DNA from: Eubacteriales bacterium
Lineage (GTDB): Bacteria; Bacillota; Clostridia; Oscillospirales; Oscillospiraceae
Direction of reading: 5' to 3'
Assembly: GCA_030539285.1 (NCBI GenBank)
Contig: JAUNSH010000016.1
Coordinates: 1 to 50,832 of the forward strand
Length of the DNA: 50,832 nt
The notes beneath the pieces were generated by a model. The model saw only the letters and a list, made by a program, of their open reading frames with translations, did not search any database and was not told the origin of the DNA. Every line of letters begins with the position of its first letter. Position 1 is the stretch's first letter. The position numbers and the translations under genes are program-made. This document shows, one piece after another, positions 17,701-24,999 of this stretch.

Positions 17701-18815
17701 GTCCACTCCTGAGTCTGGCTGGAGGAGCCGATCTCCCCGCCGTCCAGCTCCATTTTGGCGGTGTTGGTCAGCGTCTTGGATTCGCTCTGGTTCTCCGCGT
17801 TATCCACCTGACAGGTGACGGTGAGGGTGAATTCCGCCCCGGTCTGGATGGTATTGCCCTCGGTCTTTGGCTCAATATTCAGGGTGATGACGCGACCCTG
17901 ATAGGTGCCGCTGACGGTGTACTGATTGGTGCTGTCGGTGCCGGAGATGGTTCTGTCTTCGCCCACCGTCAGTTCCATGTTCAAATTACTCCAGCCGGTG
18001 AGCCACAGGCTTTCCAGCGTCACGCCCTCGGGCAGGGTATCGATCAGGGTCAGCTTTTTGTTCCCTTCACCCACGGTGGCCTTTACCTTCCAGGTCAGCT
18101 CGCCCTCATTGCTGACGGTGGTTGTGACCGTGCTGCCGTTGCCGTCGGTCTTGACCACGCCGGGCTTATAATAGGTGTACTCCGCCCCGGTCTCCTTGCC
18201 GCCAACCTGGATATCGTTATAGAATTTGTTGCCGCCGGTGGTGGCTTTTGTCAGATCCACCGTGGTGGAATAGGTGAAGGTCAGCTTGGTGGCTCCCTCC
18301 GGGGGAATCAGGCCCTCGGGGAAATGGATGGTGAAGAGGGTGTAGGTCAGAGCCTCGTAATTGACCCCTTCCTCACCCGTCGGTGCCTTATACTCGTTGA
18401 TCTGCTTGAAGGTGTAGGTATTGCCATCGGAGGCCAGGAAGGTGACCTGCTCTGGGGGTGGGTTATAGGTGTTGGTGCCGCCCACCGGGTTGCCGCTGTC
18501 GTCCGTCCAGGTCAGGTTGGCGGCCCAGGCGGTGATCTGGCTGCGGGTCATCCACTGGTTGGTGTTGGTATTGCCCCACTGGCCTTTGGTCACATCGTCC
18601 ACAATGGTGGTGCCCGCGGGCAGGCCGCCCTTGGGGATGGTCAGGGTCACCGTCCAGGGGATGGTCATGGTGGTGCCGTCATCGGAGACTGTGCCCGTTC
18701 CCACACTCTTGGCAACGCTGCCGTCACCGGGAACGGTCACATCCGCTGTGCCGGGGGTCTCCTTGCCATCCAGAGTCAGCTTGGCCTCGTTGTGGACGGT
18801 CTTGTCGTTCCACTC
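14775..18815 (-). pseudogene. C-terminal part of the giant LPETG adhesin, beyond an in-frame TAG
   Basis: This is the in-frame continuation of the frame that stops at 18816-18818, about 1,346 codons. It has isopeptide/collagen-adhesin-like sandwich domains, then three Cna-B repeats beginning ISVEKKWLDENGND, VSVKVNKVWEDVNG and LTVNKVWQDKNG, each ending in an edge strand such as YYYYFKEV or YYYYIEEV. The sorting signal LPETGGGG, a membrane helix and a KRRKEE tail end it at 14775. No plausible start follows the TAG: the first alternative codon (GTG 18740) has no ribosome site and lies mid-domain. Unless the TAG is read through or is a sequence error, this wall-anchored part is not made and the N-terminal half would not be sorted. 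Confidence 0.85.
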
Positions 18816-21800
18816 CTAGGGTTCATCGGTGGTATAGGTGATCGTGTACTGGTTCGTGTTGACGCCGTTTTCCTCGGTGGCATTGAAGGTGATGCTGGTG
18901 ATCTTGCCATTTTCGTCTATGTCAACCGTGTATTCGCTGGGATCAGGAGTCCCCCAGCCGTTTTTCTGGATGGTAATATCACTGGCAGTCAACCGGCTGA
19001 ACATTTCATCCGTCAGCACCGCGCCCGCCATATTCAGCTTGCTGGCGTTGACGGTGATGGTCCAGCTGATTTTATTATTCCAGGTATAGCTGCCGCTCTT
19101 GGTCAGCTGTATTTCATCCGGTTTCACGGTGGATTCCGAACCAATGGGCGTGCCGTCTTTTCCCTCGCCGGGGTAGAGGGTGGCGCTGTTGGTGACGGGG
19201 GACGTGGTGCCGTCTTCATTCTCGGTCACAGCGGTGGAGTATTTAATAGTATAGGACTGAGTGTTCTTGCCGTCTTCCACCTCCGTGAAGGTGATGCCGG
19301 TGATCTTGCCGTCAGTATCCTCGGTGAAGGAATAACCGGTGGATGGCTCGATGGTGAAGTCCTTTTCCAACAGGGCGGCGAACATCTTGTCGGTCAGGGT
19401 AGCTCCCGCAATGTCCAGATTGCCGGCGTTGACGGTGATGGTCCAATCGATCTGGTTGGTGATGCCGTTAAATTGGCCCCACTTATTCAGCTGCACGCCG
19501 CTGACGGTTACGGAAGCGGTGACTTCCTTCTCGTCGCCGTCATCGCCAGGTGTGGGGTCAAAGGCGGCCTTGTTGGTCACGGTGGTGCCATCCCAGCTTT
19601 CCTTTACCGGGGTATAATAGGTGATGGTGTATTTGTTCTTGTTGACACCGTTTTCCGTGGCGGTAAAGGTGATGTCGGTGATCTTCCCGTTTTCGTCCTT
19701 GGTCATGGTTGCGCCCTCGGCGGGGTAGATCACGATATCCTTCGCGGTATCCTCCACCAGACCCAGCATTCCGTCCGCCAGCTTGGCCCCGGCGATATCC
19801 TGCTCGTTGTTGTTCACAGTGACCGTCCACTTGATATAGCCGGGCTTATCGGAGGCTACCTGACCGTACTTATCCAGCGTGTAGCTGAAATCCTTATTCA
19901 CGTTCACAGTGGTCTCGGCGCTGTCGGTAACGGTCTGGCCCTTGGTCTCATCTTTGGCGGTGACGGTGACTTTGTTCTCCGGGGAGACGATAGCCACCGT
20001 CTGGCCGGTGATGGGATAGGTGTAGGTGATCTTGTAGACCTGGCCGGTAATGTACGTCGTGTAATTACTGTCCGTTTTCTCCTCGGCGGACAGCTTTGAC
20101 AGCATAAGCGTTAATTCTCCGTTTCCATTGGTGTGCTCAATGGCGCTGACTTCGCTCCAATCATTTTGATCGTTAAGTGTCCAGGTTCCATTCCAAGAGA
20201 GATAATAATCAGAGGTTCCCTTTTCGATTGTGACTACTGGCTCTCCCAGCGTCAGGCCGTCGCAAGTAATGGTATCGGTAAAGCTGATGGGATCCGGAGT
20301 GCCTTTGGTTGTGCGGACGTAGACGGTATAGACCAGCTTGTCCCCGTCCTGGACCCAGCTGCCGGACTTGCTGACAGCAATGTCATAGGACTCCGTCTCA
20401 TCCTTCGGGTAAGTGATCTCCTCACTGGGGACCAGAACGGTGGCATCATCCCCGCCCACAACGATATCGCCCTTATCGTTCATGTCCTCTTTGCTGAAGG
20501 AGCCTTCAAACTGGACATAGCCGGTGACGGTATCGCCGGATTCGTTCACATAGTTCTCGTTGAAGATGACCTGAACGGAATATGTGCCATCCCCATTGTC
20601 GATAAACTGATAGGTACCCGCCAGCTTATCCCCATCATAGAGATTCTGGGCACCCTTACTCACAACGTCATCCGGAACTGTGATCCCCTTGGGATAGGTG
20701 TAGGTGTAGACAGTCCCCGCGGTGGGTTTTTCGGTGAACTGAAAATCAATGCGGACGTTGGTGGTGAACTGGTCGGTGGCGGGATTATACTTGGTTTCAT
20801 TGCCCGAAAGCTTGGTCACCGGGAGTGTAGCCGATGAATTTGCGTTGTCATCGTCCAGCAGCATGATCCCATATACAGCGGACGCCTCCTGGGGATAGCA
20901 GTCCTCCGTATGGGTATGTTCCTCCAACTCGCAGGTCAAAACCCAGGTGCCATAGCACAGGGCGGAATGGGTATGGTTCTCGTCCTCCGGCAGGGTGCAG
21001 GTCAGGGCTTCGGTGTCCACCGACTCCTGCACCGTTTCAAAACAGGCGGTGCTATGCTGGTGCTCCAAGACCTGGATCCTCCCGCAGACCAAATTGCCGG
21101 AAGCGTCAAAGCAGGCTGAAGTGTGCCGGTGAAGAATGATCTCTGGCTCTGCACAGACCAGCACCGGTTCCGGATCTTCCTCCGTGGCGCTTTCCACCGG
21201 TTCCGTGGGCAAATCGCAGATCAGTACCCGCTGCCATTCATAGCAGTCCTCGGTGTGCTGGTGGTCACTGTCGATCCCGCAGGTCAGCGTCTGGATGGTT
21301 TCGAAGCAGCCTTCTCCGTGCTGATGCCCCTCAGAGCATTCCAGCCCACAGATGATTTCCCCGTTTTCGTCCATGCAGCTTTCGTCGTGCTGATGGCCGG
21401 CGCTTTCCTCCAGACCACAGACAAGAACGGGGGTCTCGGTATAGCAGGCATCCGTATGGACATGCTGCTGGCAGGTCAGCGCTCCCTGCTCCAGGGTATA
21501 GCAGGCATCGGTATGGGCATGTACTTCTTCAACTGTCTTCTCCGGCTGGACATAACAGCTGCCGGTATGCTGGTGCGCTTCGATCTCGGGAAGCGGGCAC
21601 CACAGGTTTCCGTTTTCGCCGTAGCAGGTGGAATCGTGACGGTGGACCACAAAATTGGCGTATCCACAGGTCAGATCGCCGTCAGAGTCATAGCAGCTGG
21701 CGGTGTGCTGATGAATCGCCAGCGTCTCCGCGCTGCACACGGGAGCCGTCTTTTCCACGGATGTGACCTGGGTATAGCAGGCCTCGGCGTGGGTATGCTC

Positions 21801-21965
21801 AGGGATGTCGCACTGCTTCTCCATGGTGATGGCGGGGAGGATCAGCGCATAGGTGGTACAGAATACCACCACTGCCGCCAGACAGGTGACGACCTGATAC
21901 CAGCGTTTTTTCCTTAGATGTGCTTTCGTATATTTCTCTGCGCCTTGCAGCGCATCCTTCGCCAT
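18816..21965 (-). CDS. N-terminal part of giant pilus-associated adhesin with His/Cys repeats
   Basis: This 1,049-residue frame opens a ~2,400-codon surface protein. A basic stretch and one long hydrophobic segment (about residues 22-46, ending LILPAIT) form the export signal. Residues ~57-370 hold 13 units of H-x-H-x3-C-[YFM], most followed about 10 residues later by a second Cys in an L-x-C context. The rest is a series of ~130-residue sandwich domains with recurring strands such as WTITVNA and YTITYYT, resembling the isopeptide-rich domains of collagen-type adhesins. The frame ends in TAG immediately after TTDEP, inside the third recurring sandwich repeat, and the same frame then continues to an LPETG signal at 14775. 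It starts 7 nt after the signal peptidase stop. Tip adhesin is the likely role. Confidence 0.88.
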   Translation of the reverse strand: MAKDALQGAEKYTKAHLRKKRWYQVVTCLAAVVVFCTTYALILPAITMEKQCDIPEHTHAEACYTQVTSVEKTAPVCSAETLAIHQHTASCYDSDGDLTCGYANFVVHRHDSTCYGENGNLWCPLPEIEAHQHTGSCYVQPEKTVEEVHAHTDACYTLEQGALTCQQHVHTDACYTETPVLVCGLEESAGHQHDESCMDENGEIICGLECSEGHQHGEGCFETIQTLTCGIDSDHQHTEDCYEWQRVLICDLPTEPVESATEEDPEPVLVCAEPEIILHRHTSACFDASGNLVCGRIQVLEHQHSTACFETVQESVDTEALTCTLPEDENHTHSALCYGTWVLTCELEEHTHTEDCYPQEASAVYGIMLLDDDNANSSATLPVTKLSGNETKYNPATDQFTTNVRIDFQFTEKPTAGTVYTYTYPKGITVPDDVVSKGAQNLYDGDKLAGTYQFIDNGDGTYSVQVIFNENYVNESGDTVTGYVQFEGSFSKEDMNDKGDIVVGGDDATVLVPSEEITYPKDETESYDIAVSKSGSWVQDGDKLVYTVYVRTTKGTPDPISFTDTITCDGLTLGEPVVTIEKGTSDYYLSWNGTWTLNDQNDWSEVSAIEHTNGNGELTLMLSKLSAEEKTDSNYTTYITGQVYKITYTYPITGQTVAIVSPENKVTVTAKDETKGQTVTDSAETTVNVNKDFSYTLDKYGQVASDKPGYIKWTVTVNNNEQDIAGAKLADGMLGLVEDTAKDIVIYPAEGATMTKDENGKITDITFTATENGVNKNKYTITYYTPVKESWDGTTVTNKAAFDPTPGDDGDEKEVTASVTVSGVQLNKWGQFNGITNQIDWTITVNAGNLDIAGATLTDKMFAALLEKDFTIEPSTGYSFTEDTDGKITGITFTEVEDGKNTQSYTIKYSTAVTENEDGTTSPVTNSATLYPGEGKDGTPIGSESTVKPDEIQLTKSGSYTWNNKISWTITVNASKLNMAGAVLTDEMFSRLTASDITIQKNGWGTPDPSEYTVDIDENGKITSITFNATEENGVNTNQYTITYTTDEP
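20893..21797 (-). repeat. Array of 13 His/Cys repeats coding H-x-H-x3-C
   Basis: Thirteen degenerate units encode motifs such as HTHAEACY, HQHTASCY, HAHTDACY, HQHGEGCF and HTHTEDCY. Unit length varies from about 17 to 40 residues. Eleven units carry a second Cys (for example DLTCG, LICDL, LVCGR), giving up to two His and two Cys per unit, a set that could bind metal or form disulfides. Confidence 0.9.
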
Positions 21966-21972
21966 GTATCCG

Positions 21973-22575
21973 TCACCGTCCTTCCTGGCTCAGCGTCCCG
22001 AAGCCCGACAGGGGCCAGACCCGGAATATGATTTTTCCGACAACCTGTTCCTCAGAGACGCAGCCAACCACAGTGCTGCGGGAATCCACCGAGGTGGACC
22101 GATGGTCGCCCATGCAGAAGTACCGGCTGTCCGGCACCTGGTAGGGCAGATCGATGTCACAATCCCCCAGGGATTTTTCCGTCAGATACGGCTCGTCCAG
22201 CAGCTTTCCGTCCACATACACGTTGCCCTCGGCGTCGATATCCACCCACTGACCGGGACCGGCGATACAGCGCTTGACCAAAATCTTGTTGCCTATGTAA
22301 AAGGCTACCAGATCGCCTACCTCAAAATCCGATCCTTTGACGGAGACGACAATATCTCCCTCATTCAGGGTCGGCGTCATGGAAGCGCCGTAAATCTGCA
22401 GCACCGGCATCCAGATGGTGGCGACCAATACAGCTATGGCCGCAACGACCACAAGGGTATAGATAGTGCTTCTCAGGACCCGCCGGTACCGTCTTTTGTA
22501 TTTCTCTCTGTCAAGCTCCGCTTCCAGCTGCTCCAGGGTCGGAAGCCTGTGGGACGGATTTGCTGTATTCTTCAT
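21973..22575 (-). CDS. Signal peptidase I, dedicated to the pilus operon
   Basis: This type I signal peptidase of about 200 residues removes signal peptides outside the membrane using a Ser/Lys dyad. One N-terminal transmembrane helix (IYTLVVVAAIAVLVATIWM) precedes the Ser motif YGASMTPTL and the Lys motif NKILVKRCIA; the GDH/RSxDSR region (CMGDHRSTSVDSR) is also present. Both catalytic residues are intact, unlike the inactive pilus-type SipA proteins of streptococci. ATG 22575 is preferred (GGAGAGG 9 nt upstream) over the TTG at 22584. It overlaps the coiled-coil gene by 65 nt and is followed after 7 nt by the giant adhesin, so it probably matures the adhesin and pilins. Confidence 0.93.
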   Translation of the reverse strand: MKNTANPSHRLPTLEQLEAELDREKYKRRYRRVLRSTIYTLVVVAAIAVLVATIWMPVLQIYGASMTPTLNEGDIVVSVKGSDFEVGDLVAFYIGNKILVKRCIAGPGQWVDIDAEGNVYVDGKLLDEPYLTEKSLGDCDIDLPYQVPDSRYFCMGDHRSTSVDSRSTVVGCVSEEQVVGKIIFRVWPLSGFGTLSQEGR

Positions 22576-23026
22576 CGATCTCAACCTCTCCAGCCGACTG
22601 AATCAATTGCCGCAGCGCTTCCTGGTCTGCCAGCAGTTTGGCCGCTCTGGCAGCGACCTGCTTCCAGTAGGCATCCGCGTCCGCACGCACCTTTTTGCTG
22701 TACGCCTCTGCCTCCTGCCGGATCTGGGCGGCCTCTTTTGCCGACTGCTCCTTTATAACACGGCTGATGGCATCATGCTGGCTGCTGATCCGCTGGATAT
22801 TTTCCAGATACTGCTGCGCCGCGGCCTCCGCCGCCTGAAAGACACCGTTGAGGGACAGGGCAGCCTCCGCCAGGGAACCGGCCTTGTCGATCTCGATCCT
22901 GCGGTCCCGGAGCTGTGCTTCTGCCTGCTCCAGCCTGATTTTCAGCTGACTGTTTTCCTCTGTCTGGGCGATGAGCATTTCCAGCAGCTCACCCCGGCTC
23001 AAGCGCCGTAACTCTTTATCTGTCAT
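22511..23026 (-). CDS. Cytoplasmic coiled-coil protein of unknown function (DivIVA-like appearance)
   Basis: This 171-residue protein is almost entirely alpha-helical and charged. It has no signal peptide or membrane segment. Residues ~20-45 (ENSQLKIRLEQAEAQLRD) and ~95-150 are heptad-like and rich in Ala/Glu/Lys/Gln. I do not recognise a named family; the look is that of DivIVA/GpsB-type scaffold proteins. As the first gene of the pilus operon it might place the export and sortase machinery at a particular site in the cell. The start is supported by AGGAGGAACCGG just before the ATG. Its end overlaps the signal peptidase gene. Confidence 0.75.
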   Translation of the reverse strand: MTDKELRRLSRGELLEMLIAQTEENSQLKIRLEQAEAQLRDRRIEIDKAGSLAEAALSLNGVFQAAEAAAQQYLENIQRISSQHDAISRVIKEQSAKEAAQIRQEAEAYSKKVRADADAYWKQVAARAAKLLADQEALRQLIQSAGEVEIDEEYSKSVPQASDPGAAGSGA

Positions 23027-23068
23027 CCGGTTCCTCCTGATCTTTGTCCTATGTCATGAAAACAAAAA

Positions 23069-23118
23069 GGGCGGCAGTCATTTCTCCGCCCGCCCCAGAT
23101 TTCCGCTTCGCAGCGGGC
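23069..23118 (-). promoter_or_regulatory. Attenuator-like leader with mutually exclusive hairpins before the pilus operon
   Basis: In the transcript's 5' leader a 6-bp GC stem (plus-strand GGGCGG 23069-23074 with CCGCCC 23086-23091) is followed on the minus strand by TTTTTGTTTTC, an intrinsic terminator. An upstream segment (plus strand GCGGGC 23113-23118) can instead pair perfectly with GCCCGC 23088-23093, which would break the terminator. A further hairpin (CACCATG with CATGTGGTG) lies upstream, near 23126-23153. This is the layout of a riboswitch or attenuator; the signal is unknown. Confidence 0.6.
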
Positions 23119-23198
23119 TGATCCTATCACCACATGATCTCCATTACATGGTGAAATGTTCTCAACAATGGTTCCGTGCTCAATTTAAAATTATAATT

Positions 23199-23227
23199 AT
23201 TATAGTACGAGGACAAGAAAAAATCAA
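23199..23227 (-). promoter_or_regulatory. Promoter of the pilus operon
   Basis: On the minus strand TTGATT (23222-23227), a 17-bp spacer and TATAAT (23199-23204) form a good sigma-A-type promoter. Transcription would start near 23190, giving a ~165-nt leader before the ATG at 23026. The stretch 23228-23349 upstream is AT-rich and holds nothing else I can identify. Confidence 0.65.
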
Positions 23228-23349
23228 TATCGGAATAAAAATTGTATATATTGTATAAACGGAAACTGTAAATATTGTACATATAGATAAATGAATAAAT
23301 CGAAGTTACAAAAGAAACAATCCCTGACAGGCTGTGATTGCTGTATTGA

Positions 23350-23499
23350 AGGAAATTGATTGGCTATGCGGTGGCTGCTGAGCGCATGGAATATGAAAAG
23401 CGGATCGAGTCTCTGGAAGATAGCAAACAATCCCTGTTCGAGAAGTGCATTATGGGCCAAATTGACGCAGAAACCTACAAGCCTGAAAAGACCCGCTGA
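23350..23499 (+). pseudogene. C-terminal remnant of a recombinase-like protein
   Basis: An open stretch of 49 codons ends in TGA and encodes a charged helical tail including MEYEKRIESLEDSKQSLFEK and MGQIDAETYKPEK. It resembles the C-terminal coiled coil of large serine recombinases of clostridial transposons, but the catalytic and zinc-ribbon parts are absent and the upstream sequence does not continue them. It is followed by a proper terminator, so it looks like the preserved end of a once intact gene. Identification is tentative. Confidence 0.45.
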
Positions 23500-23523
23500 C
23501 CATACCGGTTAGCGGGCCTTTTT
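23492..23523 (+). terminator. Rho-independent terminator of the recombinase remnant
   Basis: CCCGCTGACC (23492-23501) pairs with GGTTAGCGGG (23507-23516), one G-T wobble, and is followed by CCTTTTT. It overlaps the remnant's stop codon. Confidence 0.8.
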
Positions 23524-23556
23524 CGAGTTTTCTATATGAAGATCATAATGAGACGG

Positions 23557-23645
23557 GTATTCATGATTTTCTATTTCGAAAATCATGAATACGACAACGC
23601 CAAAGGCGGTGTCTACCTGATAAAACCAAATGGTTTTATCAGGTA
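23557..23645. repeat. Three directly abutting hairpins (89 nt)
   Basis: Hairpin 1 is a perfect 15-bp stem (GTATTCATGATTTTC 23557-23571 with its complement to 23592, loop TATTTC). Hairpin 2 is 8 of 9 bp (GACAACGCC 23593-23601 with GGCGGTGTC 23605-23613, loop AAA). Hairpin 3 is a perfect 15-bp stem (TACCTGATAAAACCA 23614-23628 with its complement 23631-23645, loop AA). No unpaired base separates them. There is no coding frame and no U-tract. Confidence 0.85.
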
Positions 23646-23651
23646 ATAGTA

Positions 23652-24050
23652 TTACACTTCAATCAGATCGTACTCTCTGGTCCCGTAGCCAAAAGCGGCG
23701 GCAGCCTCGATGGTGTGGACACCGTTCCGGCTTTCGATCCGCTCCAGCAGGCGGGGCTTGCCGGGATCGGTGCAGGCGTATACCAGATCGATGCAGGCCT
23801 GATCGATGGCAATGGGGTCTGTGGAGGCAAGCACACCGATGTCGGCAATGCAGGGATCCTCCGCAACGGCACAGCAGTCGCAGTCCACGCTCATGTTCTT
23901 CATCACATTGATGTACACCAGATTGCCGTTAAAGTAGCTGACCACAGAGCCAGCCGCGTCCGCCATGGATTCCAGAAAGGAATCGTGATCGGATGTCCAA
24001 ATCTTCTCGGGATCGCCCGCACCGTGGATATAGGCCTTTAGGGACTCCAA
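23652..24050 (-). pseudogene. DUF362-family protein, N-terminally truncated
   Basis: About 130 residues match the C-terminal part of DUF362 (putative iron-sulfur/ferredoxin-associated) proteins: YFNGNLVYINVMKNMSVDCD, then the Cys pattern around DCDCCAVAEDPCIADIG, then LASTDPIAIDQACIDLVY and ERIESRNGVHTIEAA. The N-terminal two-thirds are missing. At the broken end (about 24040-24050) the frame meets the C-terminus of a small mobile-element HTH gene, and no ribosome site precedes the TTG at 24050. The gene therefore appears to have been cut by insertion or deletion. Confidence 0.75.
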
Positions 24051-24259
24051 AAACTTCGATTTAGGGTGTCCCTCTTTTCTTTTTCGCCATAGCAGAGTTC
24101 TTCCAGAAAGAATTTCCGGTTTACTCTGCCGGATATGGTCAAATACCCAAGGCTTTTCAATTCTGCATTGAGCTGCTGTACGATTTTGTAGGCATAGGAT
24201 TTGGAAACGCCCAACTCCTTGGCTACTTCATCTACTCTCATAAAAGTGTTTTCGTTCAA
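24038..24259 (-). CDS. Small helix-turn-helix protein of mobile-element (excisionase-like) type
   Basis: This ~73-residue protein has a clear N-terminal helix-turn-helix (MRVDEVAKELGVSKSYAYKI) followed by QQLNAELKSLGYLTISGRVNRKFFLEEL. Similar small proteins serve as excisionase or regulatory factors of integrative elements in Firmicutes. I chose TTG 24259 because AGGAGG lies 8 nt before it; ATG 24241 is in the same frame but too far from that site. The last residues (after YGEKEKRDTL) run into the truncated DUF362 gene, so the natural C-terminus may have been altered. Confidence 0.7.
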   Translation of the reverse strand: MNENTFMRVDEVAKELGVSKSYAYKIVQQLNAELKSLGYLTISGRVNRKFFLEELCYGEKEKRDTLNRSFWSP

Positions 24260-24409
24260 ATAAAGTACCTCCTGGTTTTGTTGTTGATTTTTGATTGTTT
24301 TCTGAAAGAAGCATAGACTGACCCTGCCTACTTCGTAAGATTTTCTACCCCGCCGAACCACCGGCAGCGATATGCTGATTGAGGCTTTGAAAGAAGGTAC
24401 TGAATAAAG

Positions 24410-24843
24410 ATGTACGAAAGCTACACCAGACAATCTCTCCCTACCAGACAATATAGAGAATTACTTGGTAGCGCAATTTGTGTTTTTAATTCCAATAATG
24501 CCTTTATGATTGAGAACATACTCAGATGTGATGAAATCGGGAAGTATGACTGGTATCACTTGATTGACCTTGAATCTGGTAAGCTCAAAAAAGCGTGCAT
24601 GAAGTGATTAGCTCAAAGTGTGGGACTGAAATAGAGGACTTATTTGTAACTATTGTGAATATGCGAAATCGAATAATTCATAGTTTTCGTATCACAGATG
24701 AAAATGGAGAACAGATTTTAGCAACCAAAGAAAAAGTGAAAGACGGAAATCACCAATTCCACATAACCGAAGAATACCTTTTAGAGTTCATAGGGCTTAA
24801 TCAACAGCTTTCAGACAAGTTGCATAATCTGCGAGGGTATTGA
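24410..24843 (+). pseudogene. Conserved accessory protein of unknown function, split by a frameshift
   Basis: Two overlapping frames form one protein of about 143 residues. The first (24410-24607) encodes YTRQSLPTRQYRELLGSAIC and ends after SGKLKKACMK; the second begins in frame near 24592 and encodes HEVISSKCGTEIEDLF, MRNRIIHSF and a C-terminal ITEEYLLEFIG region. The shift falls at a run of six A (24587-24592). Inserting one A joins the halves as SGKLKKSVHEVISSKCG, so loss of one base from an A7 run is the simplest explanation. Family function is unknown to me. The gene lies in mobile-element debris near guaA. A sequencing indel in the homopolymer is possible. Confidence 0.7.
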
Positions 24844-24864
24844 TATACTGATTTGAATAACAAA

Positions 24865-24903
24865 AAAGAGCTAACTGACTTAATCTAAATCAGTTAGCTC
24901 TTT
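24865..24903. terminator. Terminator (bidirectional form)
   Basis: AAAGAGCTAACTGA (24865-24878) pairs perfectly with TCAGTTAGCTCTTT (24890-24903), flanked by A-rich and T-rich sequence on the two sides. It ends the frameshifted + strand gene and could also work leftward. Confidence 0.8.
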
Positions 24904-24966
24904 ATTTATGAATAATGAAATTTTGTTGCCAAAACGTTGCCACGAATCGAGGAAAAGGCTACTTTC

Positions 24967-24989
24967 CCGGGTCAAGACCCGGATTTTTT
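24967..24989 (+). terminator. Terminator-like hairpin just beyond guaA
   Basis: CCGGGTC, AA, GACCCGG (24967-24982) is followed by ATTTTTT. The U-tract is on the + strand side, so it would mainly block rightward transcription into guaA. On the minus strand it gives a hairpin without a good U-tract. Confidence 0.6.
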
Positions 24990-24999
24990 GCGTTTTGGA

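Noticed and set aside
18816-18818. TAG recoding as a sense codon in this genome
   Set aside because: Several clear housekeeping genes in the window (trxB, ccdA, the ydcF-like and YitT-like genes) end in TAG, and read-through of them makes no sense.
17142-20099. A 985-codon open frame on the + strand across the adhesin genes
   Set aside because: It is antisense to the repeat-rich adhesin, has a Gly/Val/Ile-rich composition typical of a mirrored frame, no domain signatures and no ribosome site. The minus-strand frame has clear Cna-B and LPETG features.
23069-23190. A c-di-GMP riboswitch in the pilus leader
   Set aside because: A short GAGCACGGAA resemblance to class II was noticed, but the matching 3' strand and the rest of the consensus are absent. 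I keep only the terminator/antiterminator observation.
24580-24600. Programmed -1 frameshifting at the A-run
   Set aside because: The zero-frame codons are CTC AAA AAA, so re-pairing after a -1 slip fails at the first position of the P-site codon. It is not a standard X XXY YYZ site, and a one-base deletion is simpler.
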